Source: Lysobacterales bacterium
Lineage (GTDB): Bacteria; Pseudomonadota; Gammaproteobacteria; Xanthomonadales; Ahniellaceae
Direction of reading: 5' to 3'
Length of the DNA: 64,000 bases
Assembly (NCBI GenBank): GCA_016721845.1
Contig: JADKHK010000013.1
Coordinates: forward strand, 806,001 to 870,000
Part shown: one piece after another, positions 33,786 to 42,914 of the stretch
Position numbering within the stretch: the first letter of the stretch is position 1
Layout of the letters: each line of letters starts with the position of its first letter
Position numbers and translations under genes: made by a program
Notes under the pieces: generated by a model
The model's input: the letters and a program-made list of their open reading frames with translations, nothing else
Database searches by the model: none
Told to the model about the DNA's origin: nothing

Positions 33786-35366
33786 ATGAGCACAGCGACC
33801 CCCGACAGCGGCCGAATGCCGCGCCAGATTCCGTACATCATCGCCAACGAGGCCTGCGAACGCTTCAGCTTCTACGGGATGCGCAACATCCTCACGAACT
33901 TCCTGATCTCGAGCATGATCCTCGCGTATCTGCCGGAGTCGGAACGCGCGGCGATGTCGAAGGAGGTCTTCCATACCTTCGTGATCGGCGTGTATTTCTT
34001 CCCGCTGCTCGGCGGTTGGCTCGCCGATCGCGTGTTCGGCAAGTACCGTACGATCTTCTGGTTCTCGATCCTCTACTGCATCGGCCAGTTCTCGCTGGCG
34101 TTCTTCGTGGAAAGCCGCATCGGCTTCTACAGCGGACTGGCGCTGGTCGCGCTCGGTTCCGGCGGCATCAAGCCGCTGGTCGCCAGTTTCATGGGCGACC
34201 AGTTCGACCAGAGCAACAAGCACAAGGCCAAACTGGTCTTCGACGCGTTCTACTGGATCATCAACTTCGGTTCGTTCTTCGCGTCGCTGTTCATGCCGAT
34301 CTTCCTGCGCGAATACGGCCCCGGCGTGGCATTCGGCGTTCCTGGCGTGCTGATGGTGATCGCGACGTTCTTCTTCTGGCTCGGGCGCAGGAAATACGTG
34401 CATGTGGCACCGGCGCCGCGCGACCCGGACGCGTTCCTCAACGTGTCGCTGACCGCGCTGAAGAGCAAGCGCGCCGGCGAGTCGAATCCGGGAAGCTTGC
34501 TGGGCTGGCTCGGCATCGCACTGGCGCTTGCGTCGTTCTTCTTCATCGGACAGATCGGCTTCGTTTCCGCGTTCTGCCTCGCCATCGTGTTCGTGATTGC
34601 GCTCGGCGGCATCGGTACCTCGCTGCAACTCGAACGTGCGCGCGGATTGCACCCGGACGAAGCGGTCGATGGCGTGCGCGCGGTGCTGCGGATCCTGATC
34701 GTGTTCGCGTTGACGACGCCGTTCTGGTCATTGTTCGATCAGAAGGCGTCGACCTGGGTGCTGCAGGGCAACAGCATGGCAATGCCGCAGGATGTGTGGT
34801 GGTGGCCGAGCATGCTGGTCAAGGACGCGGCGCAGATGCAGGCGCTCAACCCGATCCTGGTCATGCTGCTGATCCCGTTCAACAACGTCGTGCTGTATCC
34901 GTTGCTGAACCGTATCGGGCTGCAAGTCACGGCATTGCGTCGAATGGGTTTCGGCATCGCGTTCTCGGGTGTGGCCTGGGTATTCGCCGGCATCCTCCAG
35001 TTGTGGCTGGACCAGGGTGATTCGGTCTCGCTGGCGTGGCAGATCGCGCCCTATGCCTTGCTCACGTTCGGCGAGGTGCTGGTGTCCGCAACCGGACTCG
35101 AATTCGCCTACAGCCAGGCGCCGGCGCGCATGAAAGGCGTGATCATGGCGTTCTGGTATCTCGCGGTGACCATCGGCAACCTCTGGGTGCTGCTCGCGAA
35201 CAGCAGCATCAAGCATCCTGCGGTGCTCGCGAAGGTCGGTGAACTGGGCCTCAGCGCGAATGCCTTCCTGATGTTCTTCTTCGCCGGGTTTGCCCTCGTC
35301 TGCGCCGCGATCTTCGCGTTGTATGCGCGCGTGTATCCGATGCAGGACAACTACAGGTCGATCTGA
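33786..35366 (+). CDS. POT/PTR family proton-coupled oligopeptide transporter
   Basis: 526-residue major facilitator with about 12-14 membrane helices. The POT motif E22-x-x-E25-R26-F (IANEACERFSFYG) that couples protons to di/tripeptide uptake is intact; GSGGIKPLVASFMGDQFD is the second family motif. The ATG at 33786 is chosen because homology begins just after. The stop overlaps the GNAT start by one base (TGATG). Confidence 0.92.
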   Translation: MSTATPDSGRMPRQIPYIIANEACERFSFYGMRNILTNFLISSMILAYLPESERAAMSKEVFHTFVIGVYFFPLLGGWLADRVFGKYRTIFWFSILYCIGQFSLAFFVESRIGFYSGLALVALGSGGIKPLVASFMGDQFDQSNKHKAKLVFDAFYWIINFGSFFASLFMPIFLREYGPGVAFGVPGVLMVIATFFFWLGRRKYVHVAPAPRDPDAFLNVSLTALKSKRAGESNPGSLLGWLGIALALASFFFIGQIGFVSAFCLAIVFVIALGGIGTSLQLERARGLHPDEAVDGVRAVLRILIVFALTTPFWSLFDQKASTWVLQGNSMAMPQDVWWWPSMLVKDAAQMQALNPILVMLLIPFNNVVLYPLLNRIGLQVTALRRMGFGIAFSGVAWVFAGILQLWLDQGDSVSLAWQIAPYALLTFGEVLVSATGLEFAYSQAPARMKGVIMAFWYLAVTIGNLWVLLANSSIKHPAVLAKVGELGLSANAFLMFFFAGFALVCAAIFALYARVYPMQDNYRSI

Positions 35367-36061
35367 TGCCGGCTTCGTCGCTGCTTGATCCGCTGTCGAA
35401 CATCGTCTGGCACAGCCTGATCGGTCCGCAGTCGCACCTGGCCGCGGGCACGGAGCGCATCCGCCGTTTCGCGCCCGGGTTTTCGCAACTGATCGGAGCC
35501 CGCGAACGCGAGGCGCCGGCCTTTGCAGCGTTGGCACCGTTCTGTTCGCCGGACGAGCACTTCTACGTGCTGGGCTGGCAGGGCCCGCCACCGGCGGGAT
35601 GGACGGTCGACGTCGATGCCGAGGTCGACCAGTTGTTCTGGCCGCATGCCGCACCGGAAGCCATGGACTCGAGCGATATCGTGCGGCTCGACGGCGCGCA
35701 CATCGCACGCATGATCGCGCTGACCGAACTGACACATCCCGGCCCCTTTGCCGAACGCACCATCGCGTTCGGCGAGTACTACGGCATCCTTGACGGCGAG
35801 CGCCTGCTGGCGATGGCCGGCGAACGCATGCACGCCGGGGCGCTCCGTGAGATCAGCGCCGTCTGCACGCACCCCGATGCCCAGGGTCGCGGCCTTGCGC
35901 GTCGGCTGATGAATCTACTGCTGCGCATCCAGATCGGGCGAGGGCAGACACCCTTCCTGCACGTGATGGCCGAGAACACCCACGCCCGCGCCCTTTACGA
36001 GCGGATGGGATTCCGCCATCACCAGCGCCTGGCATGCCGGGTCGTGTCGCGCACCGCCTGA
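35366..36061 (+). CDS. GNAT family N-acetyltransferase (FR47-like)
   Basis: 231 residues; the C-terminal half is a GNAT/FR47-like fold with acetyl-CoA loop ISAVCTHPDAQGRGLARRL and the last-strand motif ARALYERMGFRHH. The N-terminal half is a degenerate GNAT-like or lid domain. Substrate unknown. Translationally coupled to the peptide transporter, hinting at modification of an imported peptide or amino acid, which is inference. Confidence 0.88.
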   Translation: MPASSLLDPLSNIVWHSLIGPQSHLAAGTERIRRFAPGFSQLIGAREREAPAFAALAPFCSPDEHFYVLGWQGPPPAGWTVDVDAEVDQLFWPHAAPEAMDSSDIVRLDGAHIARMIALTELTHPGPFAERTIAFGEYYGILDGERLLAMAGERMHAGALREISAVCTHPDAQGRGLARRLMNLLLRIQIGRGQTPFLHVMAENTHARALYERMGFRHHQRLACRVVSRTA

Positions 36062-36141
36062 TGCGCGATGCGTTTCCGGCGAACGCCTGCGTTTGCGCGA
36101 CAATGCGTCAATTCTTTGCGGGATAACCAGTGGAGTCGACC

Positions 36142-36879
36142 ATGCATCGCAGTGGCTTCTGGAAGCGCGTGACACTCGGGACCATCGCGGTCGCGCTGGC
36201 AGGGGCAGTGGCCGCGAGCGCTGCGTCGACCCCTGCAGCGATCGTCGGGCAGACGCCGGCGGTGAAGATCATCGTGCTGGCGCGGCATGGACACTACGAC
36301 CTCGACCCCAAGGCCGATCCGAAGCTCGGACCGGGGCTGTCGACGCTCGGCATCGCGCAGGCGCACCTGCTGGGCGCGCGTCTCGCGGGCGAAGCCGATT
36401 TTGATGCGGTGCGCGTCAGTCCGTTGCAGCGCGCACAGGATACGGCGCGCGTGGTGATGGAGAGTTTGGACGCACCGGCGATGACGACGCTCGACGATCT
36501 CGCCGAATGCATGCCACCGACGCACAAGCCCAGCGATACCGTCGACAGCACGCCGGCATCGCTGAAGGCCTGCACCGAGCAACTCGATCGCCTGTTCGCG
36601 ACCCGGTTCAAACCGGCGAACGGACATCCACAGCGCGAACTGCTGGTCTGTCATGGCAACGTGATCCGATACCTCACCAGCAAGGTCCTTGGCCTCGACC
36701 CGAAATCCTGGCTGGCGATGTCCTTCGGCCACACCAGCCTCAGCACGATCCGGATCGACGCCGATGGTTCGATGCGTCTGCTCGGCGCCGGCGATCTCGG
36801 CCATCTCCCGCCGAAACTGCGCACCGGCGCGCTTGGCGATCCCGAACGCAGTCTCGTCGTGCCGACAGCGGTGGACTGA
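36142..36879 (+). CDS. Exported histidine phosphatase family protein
   Basis: 245 residues with a signal peptide (about 1-28). The phosphohistidine motif is ARHGHYD (R48-H49-G50) and the second catalytic His is in LLVCHGNVIRY; the layout resembles PGAM5/SixA-type phosphatases rather than phosphoglycerate mutase. Predicted periplasmic. Substrate unknown. I start at the second methionine (36142), which begins the signal peptide; a start 12 bases upstream is also possible. Convergent with ppc, 3 bases apart. Confidence 0.85.
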   Translation: MHRSGFWKRVTLGTIAVALAGAVAASAASTPAAIVGQTPAVKIIVLARHGHYDLDPKADPKLGPGLSTLGIAQAHLLGARLAGEADFDAVRVSPLQRAQDTARVVMESLDAPAMTTLDDLAECMPPTHKPSDTVDSTPASLKACTEQLDRLFATRFKPANGHPQRELLVCHGNVIRYLTSKVLGLDPKSWLAMSFGHTSLSTIRIDADGSMRLLGAGDLGHLPPKLRTGALGDPERSLVVPTAVD

Positions 36880-36882
36880 CCA

Positions 36883-39597
36883 TCAACCCGTGTTCTGAAG
36901 CGCCTGCGACACGCCCTGCACGCAGGTGATCAGTGCGCGCAACAGGTCGTCGTCCGGGCGGTCGGCGGCACGCCAGCGCGCGAGCAGGTCCGCCTGCAGC
37001 AGACTCATCGGATCGACGTAGGGATTGCGCAGCCGGATCGAGCGGGCGAGGCGCGGGTCGTTGGCGAGCAGTTCGCGTTCGGTCAACAAGGCCAGCATGT
37101 CGCGTACACGTCGGTGCTCGGTTTCGAGCATCGGGAAAAAGCGCGCGTGCAGCGGACCGGCCAGTTCGGAGAACACCCGGGCGATGGCCATGTCGGTTTT
37201 CGCGATGACCATTTCGACGTCAGCGAGCAGGCTCGCGAGAAAGCGCCAGTCGCGCGCCATTTCGCGCATCGCATCGACGCCGAATTCGCGCACACCGTGT
37301 TCGAGAGCGGTGCCGAGCCCGTACCAGCCGGTGAGTACGCAGCGCGATTGCGTCCACGCGAACACCCACGGAATTGCGCGCAGATCGCGAATCTGCGCAC
37401 CGCCGCGACGCGCCGGACGCGAACCGAGCGACATCCGCTCGATCACGTCGATCGGCGTGGCGTCGCGGAAATAGGCGACGAAGGCATCGCCGTCACTGAC
37501 CAGCGCGCGATAGTGCTGCAACGAGACCTCGGCGAGCGTCGCCAGCATCGCGCTCCAGCGTGCTTCGCGCGCTTCTTCGGGTGGCGGCAGCATCGACGGT
37601 GCAAGCACGGCGGCCGTGGTTTGCGCGAGCGTGCGCAGCGCGAGTGCATCGATGCCGTATTTGCGGTGAATGACTTCGCCTTGCTCGGTGACGCGCAACC
37701 GGCCATTCATGGTGGCGCGCGGTGCGGCCAGAATGGCCGCGCTGGTCTTGCCCCCGCCACGACTCGCGGAGCCGCCGCGGCCATGGAAGAAATCGATTTC
37801 CACGCCTGCTGTCGCCGCGATATCGAGCAACTGCGTCTGCGCACACTGCAGCGCCCAGCGCGCGGCGAGCAGACCACCGTCCTTGGCGGAATCGGAATAA
37901 CCGAGCATCACGAACTGGCGGTCGCCGCGCGCGCGAAGATGTCCGCGATAGACCGGGTCGGCCAGCATGCGCGCCAGCGTCTGCGGTGCCTGCTGCAGGT
38001 CTTCGATGGTCTCGAACAGCGGCGCGATGTCGAGCGGCACCTGGTCGTTGCCATCAACCAGCTTTCCCGCGCGCGCCAGTGCGATCACCGACAGCACATC
38101 ACTGGCGCTCGCGGCCATGCTGATGATGTACAAGCCGATCGCGTCGCGGCCGTAACGTCGACGCACGTCGGCGACCGTGGCAAACACCCGGCGTGCACGA
38201 TCCAGCAGGGGATCGTCGAGTGGTGCATTGGCAATCGCAGTACCACGCGCCAGCTCCGCGATACGCGCGGCAGAATCCGGATGTGCGGCGAGTTGCGGAT
38301 CGGCGGCTAGCAGCACGCGCCGATGCACGCGCGCATCCTGGCGCAGGTCGAGCCGCGCCAGGTGGAAACCGAAGGTGCGCACGCGCCAGAGCATGCGGCG
38401 CAGCGCGTAGCCGCCGGCATGGTCGCCCTTGTGCGCATGCAGGCTGGCGCGGATGGCTTCAAGGTCGGTGATGAATTCGTCGACGTCGCGATAGGCGTGT
38501 TCGCCGCCGTTCGCACTGGCCTCGATGCGGGCGCGCATCAGGCGCAGCAGCACGCGATAGGGCATGTCGCGATGTCTTGCGCTGATCAAGGCCGCAGTTT
38601 CGGGCATGGTCGCGAGGTAATGGTCGCGGCGCGCATGGACCTCGGTCGAGAATCCGCACAGACCTTCACTCTGGCTCAGCAAACCGGCGATGCGTTTCAG
38701 GTCGCCGACGTATTGCCCGAGGATGGCGCGGCGATGGCGTGCCAGCGCTGCGGCAATCGTTTCCGGGCCGACATTCGGGTTGCCATCCATGTCGCCGCCG
38801 ACCCAGGACGCGAAACGCAGCAGCGTCGGAATCTCCGGCGATACGCCGAACTTGCGTTCGAATCCGTCGAGCAGCACCTCGTAGAAGATCGGTAGCGTGC
38901 GATAGATCGGTTCGACGAGGTAGTGCACCGTGTGCTCGAGTTCGTCGCTGACATCGGGCTTGATCGGCGCCAGGGTCGCGGTCTGCCAACCCGCAGTGAG
39001 CGCGGTACGCATGCGCGCCCAGTCGGTGGCGGTCTCGCCGGGTGTGCGCAGGCCACCGATCTCGGCCAGCAGGCAACGCACAATTTCTTCTTCCTTCTGT
39101 AGCAGGGATTGCCGTATCGCCTCGGTCGGATGCGCGGTGAACACCGGCTCGATATCGAGCTTCGACAACTGCGCGAGGATCTCGTCCGGCGTGTATCCGG
39201 CCTGCTTCAGGGTCGCCAGCGTTTCATGCAAGCCACCCGGCTGATCGCCGCCCTCGTTGATCTGGTAGTGACGACGACGACGGATGCGATGCACGCGTTC
39301 GGCCACGTTGACGACCTGGAAATAGGTCGCGAACGCACGCGCAAGCCGCTCGGCGTGGCGCGGACTGTGACCACACAATGCTTGCGCATACTCCTCGATC
39401 GGTCGTGCCTGTTCGCGACGCCGGATCGCGCCGGTACGCAATCGCTCGATCTCGGCCAGGAAGTCGATGCCGAGTTGTTCCGCCAGCATGTCGCCGACGA
39501 GTGCACCGAGCCGACGCACGTCATCCTTCAAGCCCTGGTCGACCTCGGGAAACTCGACCTCGCGCAGCCGTTCCGGTTCCATTATTCGCACGCCCAT
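36883..39597 (-). CDS. ppc: Phosphoenolpyruvate carboxylase
   Basis: 904-residue anaplerotic enzyme (PEP + HCO3- to oxaloacetate). Catalytic His is H156 in FTAHPTEAIR; the glycine-rich loop FHGRGGSASRGGGKT and MLGYSDSAKDGG are intact; the C-terminus ends in the conserved NTG. Length is normal. A start at the ATG 15 bases downstream (MEPERL) is equally possible. Monocistronic; no regulatory phosphorylation site is expected in the bacterial form. Confidence 0.97.
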   Translation of the reverse strand: MGVRIMEPERLREVEFPEVDQGLKDDVRRLGALVGDMLAEQLGIDFLAEIERLRTGAIRRREQARPIEEYAQALCGHSPRHAERLARAFATYFQVVNVAERVHRIRRRRHYQINEGGDQPGGLHETLATLKQAGYTPDEILAQLSKLDIEPVFTAHPTEAIRQSLLQKEEEIVRCLLAEIGGLRTPGETATDWARMRTALTAGWQTATLAPIKPDVSDELEHTVHYLVEPIYRTLPIFYEVLLDGFERKFGVSPEIPTLLRFASWVGGDMDGNPNVGPETIAAALARHRRAILGQYVGDLKRIAGLLSQSEGLCGFSTEVHARRDHYLATMPETAALISARHRDMPYRVLLRLMRARIEASANGGEHAYRDVDEFITDLEAIRASLHAHKGDHAGGYALRRMLWRVRTFGFHLARLDLRQDARVHRRVLLAADPQLAAHPDSAARIAELARGTAIANAPLDDPLLDRARRVFATVADVRRRYGRDAIGLYIISMAASASDVLSVIALARAGKLVDGNDQVPLDIAPLFETIEDLQQAPQTLARMLADPVYRGHLRARGDRQFVMLGYSDSAKDGGLLAARWALQCAQTQLLDIAATAGVEIDFFHGRGGSASRGGGKTSAAILAAPRATMNGRLRVTEQGEVIHRKYGIDALALRTLAQTTAAVLAPSMLPPPEEAREARWSAMLATLAEVSLQHYRALVSDGDAFVAYFRDATPIDVIERMSLGSRPARRGGAQIRDLRAIPWVFAWTQSRCVLTGWYGLGTALEHGVREFGVDAMREMARDWRFLASLLADVEMVIAKTDMAIARVFSELAGPLHARFFPMLETEHRRVRDMLALLTERELLANDPRLARSIRLRNPYVDPMSLLQADLLARWRAADRPDDDLLRALITCVQGVSQALQNTG

Positions 39598-39719
39598 GTT
39601 GCATCGCGGTAGGCCCGATCATGCCGCACTGCAGGCGTCACGGGAATGCGACCAAGGGGTACGTGATTGACCGAATGTCGGCGTCGTGAGCAGGTCGGTG
39701 GCGGGTGCACGAGGGCGCG

Positions 39720-39748
39720 TTTACAAATCGGCGGGTCGGGCGTAGTGT
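39720..39748 (+). promoter_or_regulatory. Candidate promoter of the heptad-repeat protein
   Basis: TTTACA (39720-39725) and TAGTGT (39743-39748) with a 17-base spacer, 35 bases before the start codon; the -10 is a weak match. Confidence 0.35.
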
Positions 39749-39782
39749 CGACCCGCACCCCCATACCACCAGGGAGATTCAA

Positions 39783-40076
39783 ATGCGTTCAGGCAATGCG
39801 TTGTTCCTGTGTGTCCTGGCTCTGGCCCTCGGCGCTGCGCCGCTGAACATCGCGCGAGCGGATGATCTGAAGAAGGCGGAGGCGGAGCTCGAAGCGGCCA
39901 ATGCCGAACTCGAAGCGGCCGAGGCGGAGGCGGATCTGGCGGAAGCCGAGGCCGATCTGGCTGACGCCGAAGCTGACCTGGCCGAAGCGGAGGCTGATGA
40001 AGCCGAACTGGATGCGGCGGAAGCGGAACTCGACGCAGCAGAAGCAGAACTCGACGCGGCCGAAGAAGACGAGTAA
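39783..40076 (+). CDS. Exported acidic heptad-repeat coiled-coil protein
   Basis: 97 residues. A Sec signal peptide (1-26, ending NIARA) is followed by about 70 residues made of Ala, Glu, Asp and Leu in exact 7-residue units such as AEADLAE, AEADLAD, AEADEAE, LDAAEAE and LDAAEED. The predicted product is a continuous, very acidic helix or coiled coil in the periplasm, with no lipobox, Cys or aromatic residue. I do not recognise a family; a cation-binding, spacer or chaperone-like role are all possible. AGGGAG precedes the start by 6 bases. A strong terminator follows. Confidence 0.78.
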   Translation: MRSGNALFLCVLALALGAAPLNIARADDLKKAEAELEAANAELEAAEAEADLAEAEADLADAEADLAEAEADEAELDAAEAELDAAEAELDAAEEDE

Positions 40077-40082
40077 TCGCAG

Positions 40083-40111
40083 ACCCGGCCGCGCATCAGC
40101 CGGCCGGGTTT
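40083..40111. terminator. Bidirectional intrinsic terminator
   Basis: Perfect 9-bp stem ACCCGGCCG/CGGCCGGGT with a 9-base loop between two convergent genes (heptad protein and efpL), followed by a short TTT run on the plus strand. Confidence 0.7.
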
Positions 40112-40124
40112 CCGTATCGCGGGA

Positions 40125-40688
40125 TCAGGCGCGACCGGCGAATTCCCCGGTCGTGGTGCTGACCAGAATCTTTTCGCCGTTGACGACGTATTCCGGCACC
40201 ATGATTTCGATGCCGGTATTGAGTTTGGCTGGCTTGGGGCGCTTGGTCGCAGTGGCACCCTTCAGCTCCGGCGCGGTCTCGATCACTTCCAGGATCACGT
40301 TCGGCGGCAGTTGCAGACCGATCGGCATCTCGTCGAGCAGGCGCACGAAACACTCTTCCAGACCTTCGGTGATGTAGCCCGCGTTGTCGCCGACGAGGTC
40401 GGGGTCCAATGTGTACGGCGTGAAGTCCTCGGTGTCGAGGAAGACGTAGGCGTCGCCGTCCATGTACGAGAACGTGACCGGGCGACGCGACAGTTCGACT
40501 TCGCGCATGTCGTCTTCGGCACGGAGGCTGATGTCGAGCTTCACATTGCCCGGCACCGAATACATGATGACGCGATACGTGGTGTTGCCGCCGCGGCCCT
40601 GCGGCGCGCTGCGCTCGACATCCTTGACCTGCCAGATACGGCCGTCATGGTCGAGCACGACGCCACGCTTGATGTCATAGGCTTTCAT
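40125..40688 (-). CDS. efpL: Elongation factor P-like protein EfpL (YeiP)
   Basis: 187-residue EF-P paralogue. KOW-like domain I, then two OB-like domains (SYMDGDAYVFLDTEDFTPYTL; LNTGIEIMVPEYVVNGEKILV). The loop SAPQGRGGNTTYR is longer than the EF-P loop and lacks the EF-P modified-lysine context, the EfpL hallmark. EfpL relieves ribosome stalling at polyproline-type motifs together with EF-P. The paralogous efp itself is not in the window. Upstream gene on the same strand (SDR) is 8 bases away, so a two-gene operon is likely. Confidence 0.92.
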   Translation of the reverse strand: MKAYDIKRGVVLDHDGRIWQVKDVERSAPQGRGGNTTYRVIMYSVPGNVKLDISLRAEDDMREVELSRRPVTFSYMDGDAYVFLDTEDFTPYTLDPDLVGDNAGYITEGLEECFVRLLDEMPIGLQLPPNVILEVIETAPELKGATATKRPKPAKLNTGIEIMVPEYVVNGEKILVSTTTGEFAGRA

Positions 40689-40696
40689 GGATCACC

Positions 40697-41464
40697 TCAC
40701 TTGGGTTGCAGGCGGATGGCGCCATCGACGCGAATCACGCTGCCGTTGAGATAGCGGTTCTGCAGGATGAAGGCGACCGCGTCGGCGAATTCATCCGGCT
40801 TGCCGAGGCGCGACGGGTAGGGCACCTGCGCGCACAGCGAGTCGTAAACGGCCTGCGGCATGCCATCGACCATCGGGGTATGGAAGACACCGGGTGCGAC
40901 CGTCATGACGCGTACGCCGATGCGCGCGAACTCGCGCGCCATCGGCAAGGCCATCGCGACGATGCCGCCCTTCGAGGCCGAGTAGGCAGCCTGTCCGATC
41001 TGGCCTTCGAACGCGGCGATCGACGCAGTGTTGATGATGACGCCGCGTTCACCGTCCTCGCCCGGGGCATTCGCCTGCATCAAGTTTGCGGCCGCCTTGG
41101 CGACATTGAAGGAGCCGACCAGATTCACGCGCACCGTCGTTTCGAACTGCGACAGCGGCATCGGACCGTCCTTGCCGAGCACACGGCCGGCACCGAGGAT
41201 GCCGGCGCAGCTGATGATCGCATTCAATCCGCCCATCGCCGCCTTGGCGTTGGCCAGCACCGATCCGACATCGGCTTCCGAGGTCACATCGAGCACCGCG
41301 AAACGCGCGCGTTCGCCGAGTTCCACTGCTGCAGCCTGGCCTTTCTCCGCGTTCACATCGAGCAGGGTGACTGATGCACCATGCGCGATCAGGTGACGAG
41401 CCACGGCCAAGCCGAGCCCGGACGCACCGCCGGTAATGGCGGCCTGGGTCTGGTGAAGTTGCAT
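40697..41464 (-). CDS. SDR family NAD-dependent 3-hydroxyacyl-CoA dehydrogenase-like (HSD10 type)
   Basis: 255-residue short-chain dehydrogenase. Cofactor motif TGGASGLGLAVARHL, Asp in LLDVNAEKG (NAD preference), CAGILGAGR, and catalytic Y-x3-K in AAYSASKGG. Closest in pattern to type II 3-hydroxyacyl-CoA dehydrogenase/HSD17B10, with roles in fatty acid beta-oxidation. The ATG at 41464 follows CGGAGATCCCC. Eight bases upstream of efpL. Confidence 0.9.
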   Translation of the reverse strand: MQLHQTQAAITGGASGLGLAVARHLIAHGASVTLLDVNAEKGQAAAVELGERARFAVLDVTSEADVGSVLANAKAAMGGLNAIISCAGILGAGRVLGKDGPMPLSQFETTVRVNLVGSFNVAKAAANLMQANAPGEDGERGVIINTASIAAFEGQIGQAAYSASKGGIVAMALPMAREFARIGVRVMTVAPGVFHTPMVDGMPQAVYDSLCAQVPYPSRLGKPDEFADAVAFILQNRYLNGSVIRVDGAIRLQPK

Positions 41465-41522
41465 GGGGATCTCCGAAAGGGGCGCGGATTGTAACCGAGC
41501 CCCTGAACTCGGGCGATCAGGG

Positions 41523-41957
41523 CTAGAGCCGATAGAAGACGTGATCACCGATCAATGCGACGCGTTGGCCGTGGGCCGCCCAGGCCGGCGTGACGCGCTG
41601 ATAGGCATAGAAGTGATCCGCGGCCGGGACGACGCTGTAGCGATCGCCGCTGTCCGCCCAGCGCAGCATGGTCGTTCCGGCGATGCGCCATGCGCGGTTC
41701 CAGGCGCCGAGGTTGCGCAACTGGTATTGCGGCGAGACGATGCTCAGCGCGAATTGCTTGGGCTGCATCAGCACGCCGCAGAGATTCACCGGTCCTTTGC
41801 GTGTACCGCGTCGGCGCAATGCCACCTCGGCAACGGCGACCTGGCCCAGGACCGGTTGGTCGCGCGCTTCGAGGTAGAGTGTCGCGGCGAGACAGGTCTG
41901 GTCCGCAATCGGTTGCGGCAACCAGTTCGCGATCATCAACAGGGTGGCGAGCTTCAT
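41523..41957 (-). CDS. SleB-like cell wall hydrolase (Hydrolase_2)
   Basis: 144-residue protein with the SleB/CwlJ catalytic core: LAATLYLEARDQPVLGQVAVAEVALRR, in which E30 aligns with the lytic Glu of the N-E-A-R-G-E region, then NLCGVLMQPKQFALS and AADHFYAY. The N-terminal 20 residues are a weak signal peptide. Predicted to act on peptidoglycan in the periplasm. This non-sporulating lineage uses SleB-fold enzymes for cell wall remodelling. ATG follows GGAGAAACGC. Divergent from a lipoprotein gene. Confidence 0.85.
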   Translation of the reverse strand: MKLATLLMIANWLPQPIADQTCLAATLYLEARDQPVLGQVAVAEVALRRRGTRKGPVNLCGVLMQPKQFALSIVSPQYQLRNLGAWNRAWRIAGTTMLRWADSGDRYSVVPAADHFYAYQRVTPAWAAHGQRVALIGDHVFYRL

Positions 41958-42030
41958 GCGTTTCTCCAGCACACGCGCCGGCGCAGTAGAGCAGCCGATG
42001 CCTGAACATTCGGATGCCATCGTCGGTGTC

Positions 42031-42858
42031 ATGGCTAGAGTCGGCGCACTAGGGCTGAACGTCAGGTTCATGTTGCCGCTCGCCCTGTGCCTCGTGCTGG
42101 GTGGTTGCGCCCGCGCACCGGCGCTGCGCGACGCCGCCGATCCCGTTTCGCTCCTCGATGAGGTCCGCATCGAGCGCGAGGACCACCAGTGGGCGGTGCC
42201 GGCCGATCGTCGATGCCTCGTCATCGAGAATCCGTTCGGCGATCTCCATCTGCGTGCCGGCAAAGAGGGAAGCATCGCCTATCACGCGGTCATGCAACGC
42301 ATCGAAGCGGCGCTGCCTCGGCCTGCCGTGGTGATGGGCGAAGCGCACGGTTGCGCATCGATGCAGGTGCACATCGACGGCCAGCATCCGGATTCGCGGC
42401 AGCGCTGGAACGTGCGACGGGCACGGGTCGATCTCGCCGTGGCGGTGCCGCCGGGTGTGGCGGTCGAGGCCCGCAGCGACGTCGGATCGATCGATGCCAA
42501 GAAGCTCGACAATGCGATCCGTGCATACACCGTCAGCGGGAACATCCAGCTCTCCGGGTCAGGCGATGTCGTCGCGCAATCGATCTCCGGCAGCATCGTA
42601 CTCACCGCGCGCGGGCAACGCCCCGATCGTCGCTGGCAAGCGACCACGGTGAGCGGCGTGATCCGCGCGTTCGTCGAAGCGCAGGTGGCTTCGCTGGCCG
42701 CGTCGACCTGCGGCGACGTCCGCACCACGTTTGCCACTGCAGTGAACGGGACGACCCAGGACGGTTGCCACGTCTCGCATCTGGGGCGAACGGAAGCCGT
42801 GGACGTCGTGTTGCAGAGTGAACACGGCGACATCGAGATCTATCGTCTGGAACCCTGA
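42031..42858 (+). CDS. Predicted lipoprotein with DUF4097-like beta repeats
   Basis: About 275 residues, not assigned to a known family. The N-terminus LPLALCLVLGGCARAP is a lipoprotein signal (lipobox LGGC). The C-terminal half has short beta-strand repeats (VEARSDVGSIDAKKLDN, YTVSGNIQLSGSGDVV, QSISGSIVLTARG, VSGVIRAFV) like DUF4097 putative adhesin beta-helix domains. The start is uncertain: ATG 42031 gives a charged n-region, ATG 42070 a minimal one; neither has a strong ribosome-binding site. Divergent from the SleB-like gene, and upstream of the secreted Ig protein by 56 bases. Confidence 0.7.
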   Translation: MARVGALGLNVRFMLPLALCLVLGGCARAPALRDAADPVSLLDEVRIEREDHQWAVPADRRCLVIENPFGDLHLRAGKEGSIAYHAVMQRIEAALPRPAVVMGEAHGCASMQVHIDGQHPDSRQRWNVRRARVDLAVAVPPGVAVEARSDVGSIDAKKLDNAIRAYTVSGNIQLSGSGDVVAQSISGSIVLTARGQRPDRRWQATTVSGVIRAFVEAQVASLAASTCGDVRTTFATAVNGTTQDGCHVSHLGRTEAVDVVLQSEHGDIEIYRLEP

Positions 42859-42914
42859 ACATCGGACGGCGCTAGACTGCGTCGTTTGCAATGCCACGGG
42901 TTCAAGGGTGCGTG

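Noticed and set aside
39843..40073. CRISPR-like or satellite repeats
   Set aside because: Short repeats are codon repeats of an Ala/Glu heptad protein, with no spacers.
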